Part shown: piece after piece, positions 24,150 to 37,147 of the stretch
Layout of the letters: every line of letters starts with the position of its first letter
Numbering within the stretch: the first letter of the stretch is position 1
Source of the DNA: Ampelocalamus luodianensis
Lineage: Eukaryota > Streptophyta > Magnoliopsida > Poales > Poaceae
Assembly: GCA_036346255.1 (NCBI GenBank)
Contig: CM070620.1
Span: forward strand, 17,348,671-17,412,670
Direction of reading: 5' to 3'
Length of the DNA: 64,000 nucleotides
Position numbers and translations under genes: made by a program
Notes under the pieces: model-generated
Database searches by the model: none
Seen by the model: only the letters and a program-made list of their open reading frames with translations
What the model was told of the DNA's origin: nothing

Positions 24150-27082
24150 TAGGGCGGGCGCAATGGGGACAAGAGGAGGCGTGCTCGGGCCGACACGATT
24201 ATGGCCATTGAGCCCATGTCGGCACGATGGGCCATGCCCAACATGGCATGCCGACTCGAGTAGGCTTCGAGTCGGCCGTTTGTCCTGACTAACGGTTTGA
24301 TTTTTCAAAAATTCGACCATTTTTTTTTGTCGTTGAGGGGTTTAAAAATAGCAAACAAATTCAAAATTCCCTAAATTTTTTCTATAAATAGCCATCATAC
24401 CCCCCCTCATTCAGCACCCATCCATTCCTCAATCTGTCTTATGAATTATATTGTGCAAATTTAGATTCCTTGTGATATAATTTGGTAAAATTAAAAAAAT
24501 ACCAAATTTTAGAAAATTCAAATTCCAGCATCAAACAAAAGAGGTACAATACAGATTTTGCATATTTTTATTGTTATTATTTGTTATGCTAAGATAAAAG
24601 AAACAAAAGTGTAAGTTTCGGTTTTGCAGTTTTCGTTATGGAAAATCGCGATAGCTTTACTCTTAGCGATTACGGAATTTCACCGAAGGATATTGCATCC
24701 TTCAAGGATGTCGCTGCCTCAAACCAACCGGAGTTATTACCAAAAGGGCAAGGAGGACTACCGTCATCATGCTCTACGACAGCATCTTCGTCAGCAACCA
24801 TCACAGCAAAGAGATCCAAGACGAGTACATCGGGAGTCTGGGAAAATTTTGACAGGACAACCAAGGAAGATGCACAAAGAGTTCATGTACCATATGTTGT
24901 TTATAAAATTTGTCGTTATAAATTGTCTACAAAGTCTTCAGGTGGAACGGGGCATATGCTTAGACATACTGCAAGATGTAAGGCTAAGCAAGGATTGTCG
25001 ATGAGGCAGATGCAATTGCAGTACAACTCCAATGGTACGATACGTAGTTGGGACTACAATCCTAAGATAGCCCATCAATTTCTTTGTCGTTTAATTGCTT
25101 CTAAGGCTTGGGGGGAGTCCACAGCTTTCAAAACTTACGTAAGGACTACGTATAATCCTAGATTTTCTATTGTTTACTCCTAGACAAACAATAACTAGGG
25201 GTCTAGTAAAATACTATAATGAACATCATGATAAATTAAATAAACTATTTAGTACGTGCACATTTTCAGTGGTCCTGGCCTCGGACATATGGAGTGGTCA
25301 GGCTAGGAGGATTATCATAGCGTAGTTGCGCATTATGTTAATAACAACTGGGAAATGGAGAAAAGAATTATAAATTTAAAATTAATTGATGTATCACACA
25401 CCGGTGAGAATATTACGGACTGTATTATCAAAGTCGTAGAAGACTTTGGTCTTACAAATAAAATATTCTCAATTACTTTAGACAATGTCGCTTCAATCTC
25501 TAGGGCAATGGATATTCGTACTCCAATATTGAGTACATACGCCGATTCCTTCTTGCTATATCAGCGATGCTTTGTCATATTATTAACCTTATAGTAGAAT
25601 GCAGTTTGAAGAGGTTGAGTTTGTATATTAAAATTTTCCACGATGCGATATCTTTCTTGAATAATTTTAACGTTAGAATAGCAGCATATAAGAATTTCTG
25701 CAAGGTAATGGTGTACGTCCAAGAAAATTTGGTTTGGACATGTTGGTAATTTGGAACTCCACTTACTTGATGTTTAAGAGTCTTTTACCATATAAGAGCA
25801 TATTTTCTGTTTTTCTTCAAATGCACAATCAGAGCACTGGCGATAGTGTACTATTGACTGAGCAGTATTGGTTGGTTACTGAAAAGATACTTCAGTTTTT
25901 GGGGAAAAAAATATGAAGCCACTCTTGCTTTGTCCGTTGTCTATTATCCAACATCTCCTATAATTATACATATTATTCTACATATTGCTACTCAGTTGAA
26001 GATATATGAAAATGATATAATTTTACAAGAGGCTATTATTGCTATGAAAACAAAATATCTGAAATATTGGAGAGAAATCCCTTTGCTATATGCATTTGCA
26101 TTTATTCTAGACCCTAGAGCTAAAATTCAAGGATTTGCTAATGTTCTTGATCTTCTTAGTGATGCTATAGACCTAGACTATTCTAACTATTTTGCAGATG
26201 ATTGTTCTAGATTTACCAAGATTTTTTCAAATGTATGAAAATAACTTTCAAGGAGTTTGCTAGCAATGACCTGCACCACCACCCACATCAGGTAACAAGA
26301 TAAATTTGTGGGGCAAGATATGGGGTGCTGGTTCTTCCTCCAGGTCCAGGGATTCTACATCGGCACTTTCTCAATCAAGACTAACCTCCCACCAAAGGAG
26401 TGGAGAACTATTCGTCTGTTTGAACATCAATAAGGTGGATTTTAACTCAGAAGGCTTTGAAATTTTGCAATGGTGGTATAGCCATAAGTTAACATATCTC
26501 ATGTTATCTATATTTGCATGTCTTACGAGTGAGATGATGGAGATACTTCTAATTGTGGAGGACTGAGAACAAGCTGATGCACGAACACAACACTCTGTAG
26601 AAAATCTAAAGTTGTCGAAGGTGTTTGAAAATCTATACCTAGACAACGACACTTAAAGCATGGATATATGCAGAGTTATAGGTTGTACTCTTTTTTCTTT
26701 GCGAAGATTTTCTCGTGTTGAGTTTTTACTTGATAAATGTTTCAACGAGGTAGTCATGTAAATATTAATAAAGATCTTTATTATATTTTCAATATATTTG
26801 TCTCATGTTTACAATTTTTATATGTATTTTTGAATTCTACATATTTTTTTGATTTTTTTTAGTTTTTTGGATTTTATTTAATTATTTAAAAATTTTAGGC
26901 CAAAAAGCACGGCCCATCGGGCTAACCGTGCCCAGGCCGGCCCAACCCGAGGTGTCGGTGTGCTGTGCTTGGGTCGGCACTCTGGCCCATGGGCTGGCAT
27001 GACATAGCCCGCATAGACAATCGTGCTAGGCTGGCATGGGCCCAGACCGTGCCGTGTCAGGTGGCCCGTTTGGCCACCACTA
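24150..27082 (+). mobile_element. Degenerate hAT transposon (zinc finger BED / RICESLEEPER-like)
   Basis: The outer ends are loosely inverted (TAGGGCGGGCGCAATGGGG on the left; complement of the right end TAGTGGTGGCCAAACGGGC), and both subterminal parts are rich in GGGCC and GGCACG motifs. No convincing 8-bp duplication remains. The interior codes in broken frames for a hAT transposase. The ends are therefore approximate. Confidence 0.6.
24638..26566 (+). pseudogene. hAT transposase remnant
   Basis: The first piece (24638-25183) encodes SGVWENFDR..., HMLRHTARCK and TIRSWDYNPKIAHQFLCRLI, matching the BED zinc finger and following region of plant hAT proteins; the finger cysteines appear altered. 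Later pieces match the order of the family: IFSITLDNVASI (25355-25594), CHIINLIVECSLK (25567-25749), NSTYLMFKSLLPYK and the LTEQYWLVTEKILQFL region (25734-25916), then LYAFAFILDPRAKIQGF (25930-26238), and near the end WWYSHKLTYLMLSIFA, which recalls the dimerisation region. Several stops and frame changes separate the pieces, so no functional product is expected. Confidence 0.8.
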
Positions 27083-28574
27083 GTGGTCAGTCTGTTCGAT
27101 CATTTTCGGGACAAGATGCATTCAAATAATTCAAAATTCAAAGTTAACAATTACCAAAGCCTTAATTAGAACAACATTATGTGCATAAAATGTTTTGGCT
27201 GCATAATCTCATTGTATTACTATGGTACAACTTTGATCAACGAAAGAAAAGCAACTCGATCAGAAAATGATTCTATAGTGCAAGAGCAAAAATAAATGGA
27301 TCTACTATGGATTCGCCGTGTGACGCAAAGCAGAGTAAAATGGTAAGTATTTTGGTATCGGTTGCGGTTCAGGGGGTTCATCTTATAATCTTATTAATCT
27401 GTAGACTTTTACACCGAGGTGGTATAGTTCTTAAAATGAACTTCGATAGCCAGTTTAGATAGGATTTTGTTTCAAAATGTCCTAGTTAATCATTTGTGGT
27501 TGACAAAAACATCGAAATTGGTTTGCCATCGATCCAGTTAACTAAGACTAGCTAGCCAATTATGGTAATAAGTGCATCTGCAATGTACTAGTGATTAAGC
27601 CGGTTCAATGCATGCATTTGGCAAGATGGAGTCGATTCAATGCAACGGATGGAATCGGTTCCAACCAAAAAACCAAGGAGCAGAACCCAACTTTGTATCC
27701 TTCTTTAAAGGAATACAAAAATGTTTCCTTCCTGCTCGAGAAAAGGTGGACTTGCAACGATAAGCCGCACGACCTCGATGCCGCCGCCTCGCCTAGCTGT
27801 CTTAGCTGCTCGACCCTGACGACGTCAAGGCGGAGATTGAGGAAGTCGTCGTGCTGCCAGTAATCTGTTGCTCACCTTCACCTAGATCTTACCACTGATG
27901 TAATGATGTTGCTCAAGGAAGATATCAGCCGACGGTGGCGTGGAGATCCCACAGCGGCGGTAAATCACCGACCGACGACACGGAGGACGGAGGAATCGGC
28001 AGTGACAAAGATGGAGGAGCAGATCACAAGTGAGGAAGGGGATCTACCAATCGGCGACGCGGAGGGAGGAGGAATTGGTGGTGGCGAAGATGGAGGGGTA
28101 TATCAGAGACGGGGAAGGGGATCGTGAGAAAGAGAGAGATTGTGTGTCTTTGTTTTTATTATGTGGATCCCACTTAGATAGAGAGGTTTGTTCCACACAT
28201 TAGAGCAAAAACAATATTGAGTTCTATCAATTTTTAGGTGGCATGTCTTTAAACCGACATCGGTTCCATACATTAGAGATGTCCCGAGGTATTGATGGAA
28301 CTTGGTTTTTAGACCACCTCAATTGTCTATGGTTGTTTAGAGCATACAAAATACAGAACGAGCAGGGCATGTCATCTGAGTGGCGGATGACTGATCGAGC
28401 CCTAAACAATGTCCAAACTAAAGCCAAAATAAACCTCTTTCTTTCTTGCAAACAGCTTGGAGGTGGTTGTGACCTCCCCCATGTTTAGCAAAATCTATGG
28501 AAACTACTAGCTACTTTTGTACTATGAACAATTTGCCTTAAAGTGGTCATATTTTTCATGTTCGTTTTTATAAT
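27083..28574. other. Gene-free spacer
   Basis: No gene recognised. A GC-richer segment at 27760-28130 has short open frames without domains. Confidence 0.4.
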
Positions 28575-28579
28575 CCTGT

Positions 28580-29072
28580 TGACGGGGATTGAATGATCCT
28601 CAATTAATGAAGTTATTTATCTATAATATTCATTATAGATAATAGTATTCTAAATAGTCCTCATATATAGCCCTGATTGGTAATAACGACCAAGGAAGGT
28701 TACGACCACCAATAACCGCTTGGCGAATGTGCAGGGAGATGTCTCACTAATAATAATTGTCATCAACGTTATTTCAATAACTGTCAAGGTGCCTCCTGAC
28801 ACACAGTAACTGCCACACTTTCAAACGTTTATAAGGGGCGGTGTCGGCAAACAGAGGAGAGAGATAGAGAGGATGAACATAAGCCATTAGACTTAGTTTT
28901 GGAGGCTTGTTGTGCTTTGTAATATCATTCGATACAAGAACATATGAGTATGGTTATTATTCTCTTCGAAGAAGGCATGAACCTGTCTAAAAAAGCCATT
29001 ATTTCTTCTTGCATAATCTAGAGAATCGTGTCCCCAGCATTTATTCCATAAGATCGATAGTGATTCATCGAC
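28580..29072 (+). repeat. Left LTR of the gypsy element
   Basis: Shares its start, the inner TTATTTATCTATAATATTCATTATAGATAA palindromic region and its end with the right LTR, but lacks an internal block of about 190 bp. Confidence 0.8.
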
Positions 29073-29190
29073 CTAGTTTGGTAAGGTTTCTACTGGCCAA
29101 CATCCCTCTATGATGCTAAAGAGCTCGTTACTAAGTGTGTACAATATCAGTTTCATAGTAAGCAAATACACCAACCGGCTCAGGCATTAC

Positions 29191-29990
29191 AAACAATACC
29201 TCTTCTTGGCCTTTTGCGGCCTGGGGTTTAGATACATCGGGCCATTCCCAAAGGCACCAGTGGGCTTTGAGTACATTTTTGTGGCAATCAATATGTTCAC
29301 AAAATGGATCAAAGATGAACCTGTTTCTGGGATAACAATGGAAGTAGCTTAGAATTTTATGATGAAAAGTGTGGTCACTCAATTTGGTGTTTCGAGTCGG
29401 ATCTTAACTGATAATGGTACTCAATTTTCGAGCACAAAATTTCAAGAATTTTGTGAAGAACTAGGTACCAATTATGTTATGTCCCTGTCTCTCATTCACA
29501 AAGTAATGGGGCAGTCGAAAAGTCAAACGACCAAATCATGTAGGGAATTAAAACTCGATTTTTCGACCAGCTAGTAAAATGCTCAGGGGCTTGGCTAAAA
29601 GAATTACCCTTGGTACTATGGGCAATTCGCACGACTACTAGTGAAGCCATGCTTCTACCAGAATTAAAGATTAGATCTGCAATGGTTGAAAAGTTCAACG
29701 ACCTTGACCAAGAACAACTTCGAGATGATGATATCAACCTACTCGAAGAAAAAACGAACCAAGCCCTAATCTGTTCGGCAATCTACCAACCTCGTAGCCT
29801 TGCTGTAGGCGACTTGGTTCTAAAAAAGATTCAGACCTAGTCTAATCGAAATAAGCTCTCCCCTAAGTGGGAAGACCCTTACACAGTGATCAAAGTCACG
29901 CGGCCAGACTCAGTACGATTGGTAATGAAAGATGGTAGAGTTCACTCTAATTCATGGAACGTCGATCAACTAAGGAAGTTCTATGTGTAA
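29191..29990 (+). pseudogene. Gypsy integrase and pol C-terminal remnant
   Basis: Broken frames give the integrase core in order: YIGPFPKAPVGFEYIFVAI.MFTKW, then a stop, FMMKSVVTQFGVSSRILTDNGTQFSS (the DNGTQF motif of the catalytic core), FQEFCEELGTNY, then a frame change and the remaining WAIRTTTSEAM and VEKFNDLDQEQLRDDDINLLEE parts. A final segment (about 29825-29990) resembles the PYTVIKVTRPDSVRLV tail. A stop at 29350 and at least one frameshift near 29490 rule out a working protein. Confidence 0.85.
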
Positions 29991-31149
29991 ACTCTCATAC
30001 TTTTAATAAAGTTTATGTTTTATTTATTCTTTATTGTTTAAAATAATTGCTTAAAAAGCTAATCTTTCATCATTCTTTCGATCACTTTCAAACACTTGGT
30101 CTTCCTTGCACTAGTCGGAGAACGATGACATCACCTAGTCGAAGTCTCTCCTCTCTGCACGTGGTCTTGCCCACTAAAAGGAGCTTCCTAGTGTCAATCT
30201 ATCCCTTACTCTTGCCGCCAATTCAAAGAGATTGAGTTCAACAAATGTGATCAAAAAGGGATTTGAACGAGCTCTTTTTCCACTAGTTTCGTAGTACATT
30301 TACTTTAACTAAACAAACAGTCGGGGGCGAGGGGAAAAGTTATGAACATAACTTTTATTCCTTAGTCTTTACTTTCATTTCTCATTTCTATTTTGTCTTA
30401 CAAGTTACTAACTACTCGAAAAAGACAATTTACAGGAAAATGAATATTTATATATTCTAAGAGATTAAACATGTCTTTACATATGCATAATTTTATGAAC
30501 TACTCAAAAGAAACCCTATCTACATCTCTTATGCGACCTTTCTTCCGAGTGGTCAGTCTTTTCGACCAATTCTTCGGGCTTCTTCTCAAGTGTGGTCGAA
30601 GTTGGCCTCAATTGGAAGAAAGTGGAGGATATGATCGTATGCTTTGAGTTCTCTATAGACTAGTAAGCAATTTGTCCAACATGATGCTTCCTTCTAATAC
30701 AAACTTCAGTTGTGATCGGAAGTTACACATCATAGACAGTAAAATGCTCGGATTCAAGAAATTTAGGAGAAAAAATTTCAAGTTTTAGAAGTGATGAAGA
30801 AAGCAAGGATTGAAAGGAAATGAAACGACTAGGAAATTAAGTTTCCTGTTTCTGATCATTTAGTGGTTATTTATAACCATCAATTCGTGACAGAATTCAA
30901 GGAGAAGCCCAATGGCTAAAATTCTATCGGGAACGGTTCCCGATAAATAACATCGTGGGTGAACTTCGTTTTCCTTTTTCGTTCATATGGTAAAAAAAAT
31001 ATATTATTTTTACAACTCAAATAAAAATACATTCCCTGATCAAGTCAATTTCTGGTCAAAAGAAATACTCGTCGAAAAGTTTTCCTTCCGGCTACAATTC
31101 CACGACCTCCTCTCAAGTAAGTCATTTTCACTTGAAGTTGGGGGCTAAA

Positions 31150-31830
31150 TGACGAGGGTTGAATGATCCTCAATTGATGAAGTTATTTATCTATAATATT
31201 CATTATAGATAATGGTATTCTAAATAGTCCTCATATATACCCCTGATCGGTAATACCTGTAATGACTAGGGAAGGTTACGACCACCCCCTGGTCGTAAGG
31301 TCTGTTACGACCAGATCGAATCACGACCACCTTATGGTCGATAAATCCCACGTACATGTGGACATTATCGACTAGGATCATGTACACTACACTCAAATAT
31401 GAGTGGTAGTTAATACACGTGTGCATATATGACTTTGGCATAACCGCACACCTCTCTCTCTGTCTCTGGCAATAAACGCTAGGCGAACGTGCAGGAAGAT
31501 GTCTCACTAACAACAACCATCATTAACGTGTGTATTTCAGTAACTATCAAGGCACCTCCTGACACACAACAATTATCACCATTTCAAACTCTTTATAAGG
31601 GGCAGTGTCGGTAGACAGAGGAGAGGGGGAGGAGCATAAGCCATTAGACTTAGTTGCGGTGGCTCGTTGTACTTTGTAATCTCATTCAATACAAGAACAC
31701 ATAAGTAGAGTTATTATTCTCTCCGGAGAAGGCTTGAACCTGTCTAAAAAAGCCACTATCTTTTCTTGCATAATCTTGAGAGTCGTGTCCCCAGCATTTA
31801 TTCCATACGATCGATAGTGATTCATCGACA
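31150..31830 (+). repeat. Right LTR of the gypsy element
   Basis: Begins just after the polypurine tract, ends TCATCGACA next to the CCTGT duplication, and contains the additional GGTCGTAAGG...CTCTCTGTCTCTGG block missing from the left copy. Confidence 0.85.
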
Positions 31831-31835
31831 CCTGT

Positions 31836-34319
31836 CAAGGGCGGCATTTCTATGTTTTTGTATGAAGTTGTAGCACAACGCTAAGGGGAGGACAACACAT
31901 TCGATTGCCTAATGCATCCGCCTGGTGTGCATGGAGGGCGTGATGGCGCTCCCAGGCAGATGGGAGACAATTATCCACCGCTCCTACTTTTGCCTCATCT
32001 TTGCTACTTCAAATGGACTTTTTTTTGCATTTGTTGACAAGGAAAATATAAATAATTTAATCTTGTGTGGATCCCACCTAAGCTACACACAAGACTATTT
32101 GATTGTTTTACCATAAACTGCCACATATATTTTGTACAAAGTGTGGCAACCAAACATTTTGTTGTGGCTAAATTGGATACACACTTATGGCAGTTTTGGT
32201 AAAGAATTGTGTCTATGATAAGTGGGGAGGGGGCTAAGAAAGTGTGGTGCATCGTAACTGTGGCTATAGACTAAATGATAGCTCAATAGGTCAAACTTAC
32301 ATTAATTTAGGGCTTGTTTGGATACGGGTGATTAGAATCAATTTCTTCGGATTGGAAGGGATTTTAGTTCAAATTCCGAGTCAATCCAAAGGGATTGAGT
32401 CGGATCACAATATATCTAAACAAGCCCTTAGTGTGACAAAGGTTTTTCAATGAACTAAACACCCCTAAAACTAGAGCAAAGATGGCTTAAAGTGGATGCT
32501 GGGGCTTTTTAGTTGGGAATCCCAAGTAGCATCACCTAAAATTAGTCATGATAGAACTATGAAAACAAATAAGATAGATGGGAATATCTATCTTTAGTTG
32601 TTGTCTACCTCGTTTGAACATAGATGGACATAGATGGGATCTCAAGGAGAGGGGGGGGGGGTTCGATAGGGGTGTGGCCGAAAGGAAAAAACAAGGATAG
32701 GTGGCTATGGGCGAGGATGAAAAAAAGACAAAAAACCTTATAATCATAGAATTTTTTTACGCGACGATGAGGTGGGGATAAGAATTGGCTTGCTAACTCA
32801 CCCATGGAATGGCAAACAAGTTGGTAGGTGTTTTGGCTTGGTCATTACCAAATATTCTAGATTATTCCATTTTTTTTTGTAGTTTTAAGGAACACTATTT
32901 TTAATATCAAATGATGGCCAAATTGTTTAGTTAAAGCAATTCTTTTTTTTTTTTTTTGTAAAGGTACCTAGGCTCTTGATCAAATAGACATGCTTTTAGT
33001 TTTGGATATTCTTGTGCACACCTGTATCGGGTAATTTGGTACATAGACGTAAGAATATAGGACCCACATTTCAGTGAGAAGATTACTAGGTGTTATTTTA
33101 TTTAAAAAAACGAGTGTTGGAAATGGATCCGCTGCAGTCATTCAGTACTGCTGTTGATCCACAGCAGTCGCTCGTTGAATGTTAGGTGTGGTAAATCCTT
33201 TATATGCCATCGAAAGTTTATCTCATCTCTTGTATGACACTCATAGCCCATATATCAGTGACACAATCAGAATCGTGCAGAATCCCAGTGGGAATTAATC
33301 CTTAGGTGTTATGCAGCGTAGAAGGCCTTTGTCGTTCCGTGCACCCTGGTACACCGTGGGTTGTTCAAGCGCGAGTCGGGGAAGTACTTCTGGTCTGATT
33401 GCGCTTGTCCTTGAAATGTAGAGAGTCGAGATCAATGAACTTCCAGTGAAGTTCAGTACTACATGTAACGTGACACTGGAATTGTGAATCACTGCCATTC
33501 TGATGCATCCATTCAGAAACATGGAAGGCGTTCTTTTGCGTGTAGACTTTGCAACTCGAGCAAGACACGGCAGATGAGTTGATTTACTTCCTTGACTCGT
33601 GTATTTCACATATTTTCCCTTCTGCTTGGCGTGATACAGCAAGGGAAAAGTGCAGCTAGAAAGAGACCAACAAACATATATTGCAGTGATGTTCCCTATT
33701 TCTTGTAAACGTTCTAGGGTAGCTGGGTTGATACTGATGCAAAACAAGGAACACAAAAATAATATCACTGGAGTAATAGAAACTAGTGGACAATATACTG
33801 ACGAACTTTAAGATGAAAGTCAGCAACTGATTGGCTTTCCTTAGAATAATTTCAAACAATATGACTTTAGATGAGCACACATGGATGGCAATGGCAGAGC
33901 ATAGTAGCATCATACAGTACATGGAACTCACCCCATTGGAATGAAATCAAGAGCACTCAGTCCAGTATGACTTCACCCTAGTAAAGCAGGAGAGCACCCA
34001 GTAGGCTGTAGCAACTAAAATGTGGCTGGAAACTTCTCTATTCTACTTTCAATTACAATACCTAATTGACGAACTACAACAGTGGTATCATCTGAACTTG
34101 CATAATTTTCAATTGACGCCATGCTTACAGTTTAGTGAGATACAATGATACAGCACAGCGGCGGTGTCTAGTTTGCTTGAAATAAAATGAATTAGTAATA
34201 CGGTAATACCAAGTAATGTTTCCACTGGATACAAGCCCAAAACCTCCATGTTTTTCACTCAAATGACAACATGCGCACAGAAAATGTCATCTGAAACAAA
34301 CTACTCTAAAAGCATAAAT
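31836..34319. other. Spacer downstream of the desaturase gene
   Basis: Holds a Tourist MITE (32310-32427), a G-run near 32650 and T-runs near 32940. The minus-strand stretch 33295-33600 has a cysteine-containing frame discussed under findings. Otherwise nothing recognised. Confidence 0.4.
32310..32427. mobile_element. Tourist-like MITE, 118 bp, TTA duplication
   Basis: GGGCTTGTTTGGATA at the left end matches the complement of the right end, GGGCTTGTTTAGATA, with one mismatch. TTA flanks both sides (32307-32309 and 32428-32430), as in PIF/Harbinger-mobilised MITEs. Confidence 0.85.
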
Positions 34320-37147
34320 CTATGAATCTTTTTTCGGTGCCTTCCTCTTCATCCGGCTGAAAGGACCAACAGTCTGGTCCATGATGTACATGTATATCAC
34401 CTGGCTCCAAGATTTGTACGATTTCAAGTTGTTGTAGTACTCTGGTGCGATTTCCCTTACCTTGTGCAGCCTGGTTCCTGGAATTCTCGGGAAATCATGG
34501 TGCTCATTGTGGTATCCCACATGCCATGTCATCAGATTCAGAGGCCCATAATACGAATAGGTCTCCTGGTCTGTACTGAAGACATAGTGCTCGGAGATGA
34601 AGTGGCCAGCCATAGGATGCATGCCACCACCAACAAATGTTGAGAGTATCAGATAAGCGAGTGATTTCCAACCAAAGAAGTACACCATGCTGGCATCAAG
34701 CGCAATCTGGATTACTAGATTAGTGAATTCCCACAAGCCAGGAGGTTTCGGCTTGACAAACAGTGGCCTGAGAGCATAGAAGAAGAGCTGTAACACAACC
34801 CAGATAGATTTGCTTAAGGCATTCTTTACAGCATGAGCCTCTGCCTGGCTGGGGATATCCATATCAATTCCATCGACACCTTGGAAACGGTGATGCTCCA
34901 AGTGGTACTTCTGGAATGTAATGGACATGGGGACACCAATGGGGAGGTTAGCAAATATACCTAACCAGCGGTTGTAGGATGGTGTTGTGAATGCAAGGTT
35001 GTGGCTGAGCTCGTGGATCGCAAGGAAAAGATTATGGTTCAGAAAGGAGCCGAAAAAATATGCAACCGTCAGTATCTTCAACCAGCCAGCATCTCGGAGG
35101 AACGTGGCAGTCCATAGCTGAAGCGAGACAACTGCAGCGATCTGCAACAAAGTTGAGACGAATTGAAATTATATCAGCACCAATTAAATGATACAAGAAA
35201 GTTTTAAATAAATATCATAAGATACACTTTTGAATGGAGAAGTTAATATTCTACAATCAATTTCATAAGATCGCAATTGTTTTGAATTTCCAGGGGAGGT
35301 ATGGCACCCAATGTAAGATAATGGAAGGCCAATGTCAATAGAACCATGGGAATATGAGATAGGAGTGCAACTCATTTGCATATGAAGCAGAGGAAAAGAT
35401 AACCTTGTTTTACAAAATCAAAGCAACAGTGCATGGAAGGATACCTTGGATGAGTGAGTTCAATGTCCAGGTTGCTCTTTACACAAAATAGGGTCAGATG
35501 TTAATGCGACAGTTTGGATTCCACAGGCATCTCAATCTCACCACAAACCCATGAAATCATGGAATTCAACACCATGGAGAATCTGGAGCTTGAAAGCCCC
35601 AAAATGGGCAGAGCGTGCACCTACTACTTAGTACTACAAGATTCAAACAGGGGTGTAATGAGTGGTACTCTCTTCATTTATGGGCAAAAATTGTGAGGAG
35701 CAACACTGACATAGTGACATGTTGGAAGCTTTTATGCTTGCCCATGATAATATGTTAACAAGGCGCTTGGTGCCTGTATTGATAGCATGAGCTATGCAGG
35801 ATCATGCTGGAGATTTGAAATTAGACGTTGTGCAGACTAGGTCAGGCAGTATGATACTCCCATGTTGGAGAGTAGCAAATAAGACAAATGACTTGTTTTT
35901 TGAAAGAGGGGATTTTACTCCTGCTTGACCCAGGCTTTCAACCTAGGCCCAGCACTTGGGACTCCCAAGTCACCACCGCCAACACATACTGGTTGATGCA
36001 AAGAAGACAAGTTGGAGAAACCAAAGAAATATTTGCATATTAACTGCTAAGCTTAAGGAATCTTTAAATGGTGCGTTGGAGTAATACAACTGGAAACCAC
36101 ACTACATTTAGGTTGGGGCAGTAACTAGAAAGATTTGGTCGTCCAGATCTATGAATGCCTTCAAAGGAAGTGAGTCAGTGACTAATAATATGTCGCTGCT
36201 GTTTCATGCAGCAACAAAGATTCTGCAGATTTCTGAAGCCAGTAGAACTGACTAGTTAGCATCTGAGCATAGGCTCTACATAAATAACTGTAGCAATTCG
36301 ACGGAATTGGCACCTTGATGGCTTGATCTACGAAATTAGTGGCTAAATTTTCCACTAGAATACTTGGAGTTAGTCATAGAACTTTGAGCATATATTCATT
36401 CCATCATCAATAGACAAATTGAATTTTTGATTGTATATCCTAAACTAAACATCATTGAGAGTGACATGACTAAAGCACTGCAGTCACACTCCATTATCTA
36501 CATAAAGGAAATGTAACTACCCATCTTTAAACATGGAAGATTACGCAGAAGCGAATTACTGCACGGGAACATAAGACTTAAGGGTGTAAAGCAATAGATC
36601 AGAGGCAGGAAAGGTTGCAAATGTAGAAACACACAAATCCATGAAGGAATCGTCAGAACTCAAATACAGGCAAGTGAAGCGCGGCAATGCCTGATCAAAA
36701 TGTTGCAAGCAACACATAACACACAAATCCATTGTACACGCAGTAAAAGATCTTGTTTCTCGATTCAGAGACTAGGAAAGATTCAGCTTTCACCAATCGA
36801 AAGCAGCACCGGATCCAAACTGGCCGCAAGCATCATGGCAATGTGACGAGAAAAAAAAATCTAACTATGCCAAAGCAAAAACACCATGAAGAGCACATCA
36901 TTTAGCAATTGGAATTTGGAACGCACATTGCACCAAATTTCACTAAAATAGAATACGCACAGCAAGAAACAGATCGCGACGGCACCTTGAGGAGAGCCAG
37001 CGGATCCGGGCCGAAGAGCTCCTTGATCTGGGGGTACTTGGCCAGGATCTCCCGGCGCCGCGACGCGTGCGGCTCGTCCGTGTACGACCAGAAGAAGTCC
37101 GTCGCCATCACCCCCTCCTCCTCCCGGTCACCCCCCGCCGCGCCCAT
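34320..37147 (-). CDS. DES1: Sphingolipid delta-4 desaturase (DES1-like), two exons
   Basis: Exons 37147-36986 and 35141-34320 join in phase (donor AAG|GTGCC, acceptor TTGCAG|ATCG) to give 327 residues. The N-terminal MATDFFWSYTDEPHASRRREILAKYPQIKELFG is the family's lipid-desaturase leader. Three histidine boxes bind the di-iron centre: HELSH at 97-101, HLEHH at 134-138 and HNEHH at 265-269. Membrane segments lie around 57-95 and 165-225. The enzyme introduces the 4,5-trans double bond into dihydroceramide long-chain bases in the ER. A second ATG (MATDFF, codon 14) could also be the start, since the first 13 residues are Gly/Glu-rich. Length and motifs match the family and no defect is seen. 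The 1.84 kb intron holds no recognised element. Confidence 0.95.

Larger units (their letters stand above)
28580..31830 (+). mobile_element. Ty3/gypsy LTR retrotransposon, internally deleted
   Basis: Two related LTRs start TGACGGGGATTGAATGATCC (28580) and TGACGAGGGTTGAATGATCC (31150) and end ...GATTCATCGAC. The element is bounded by a perfect 5-bp duplication CCTGT (28575-28579 and 31831-31835). A polypurine tract AGTTGGGGGCTAAA precedes the right LTR. The left LTR is about 494 bp and the right 681 bp, because about 190 bp are missing from the left copy near 28690. The interior, about 2.1 kb, keeps only integrase and pol-tail remnants. Gag, protease and reverse transcriptase are absent. Confidence 0.9.
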
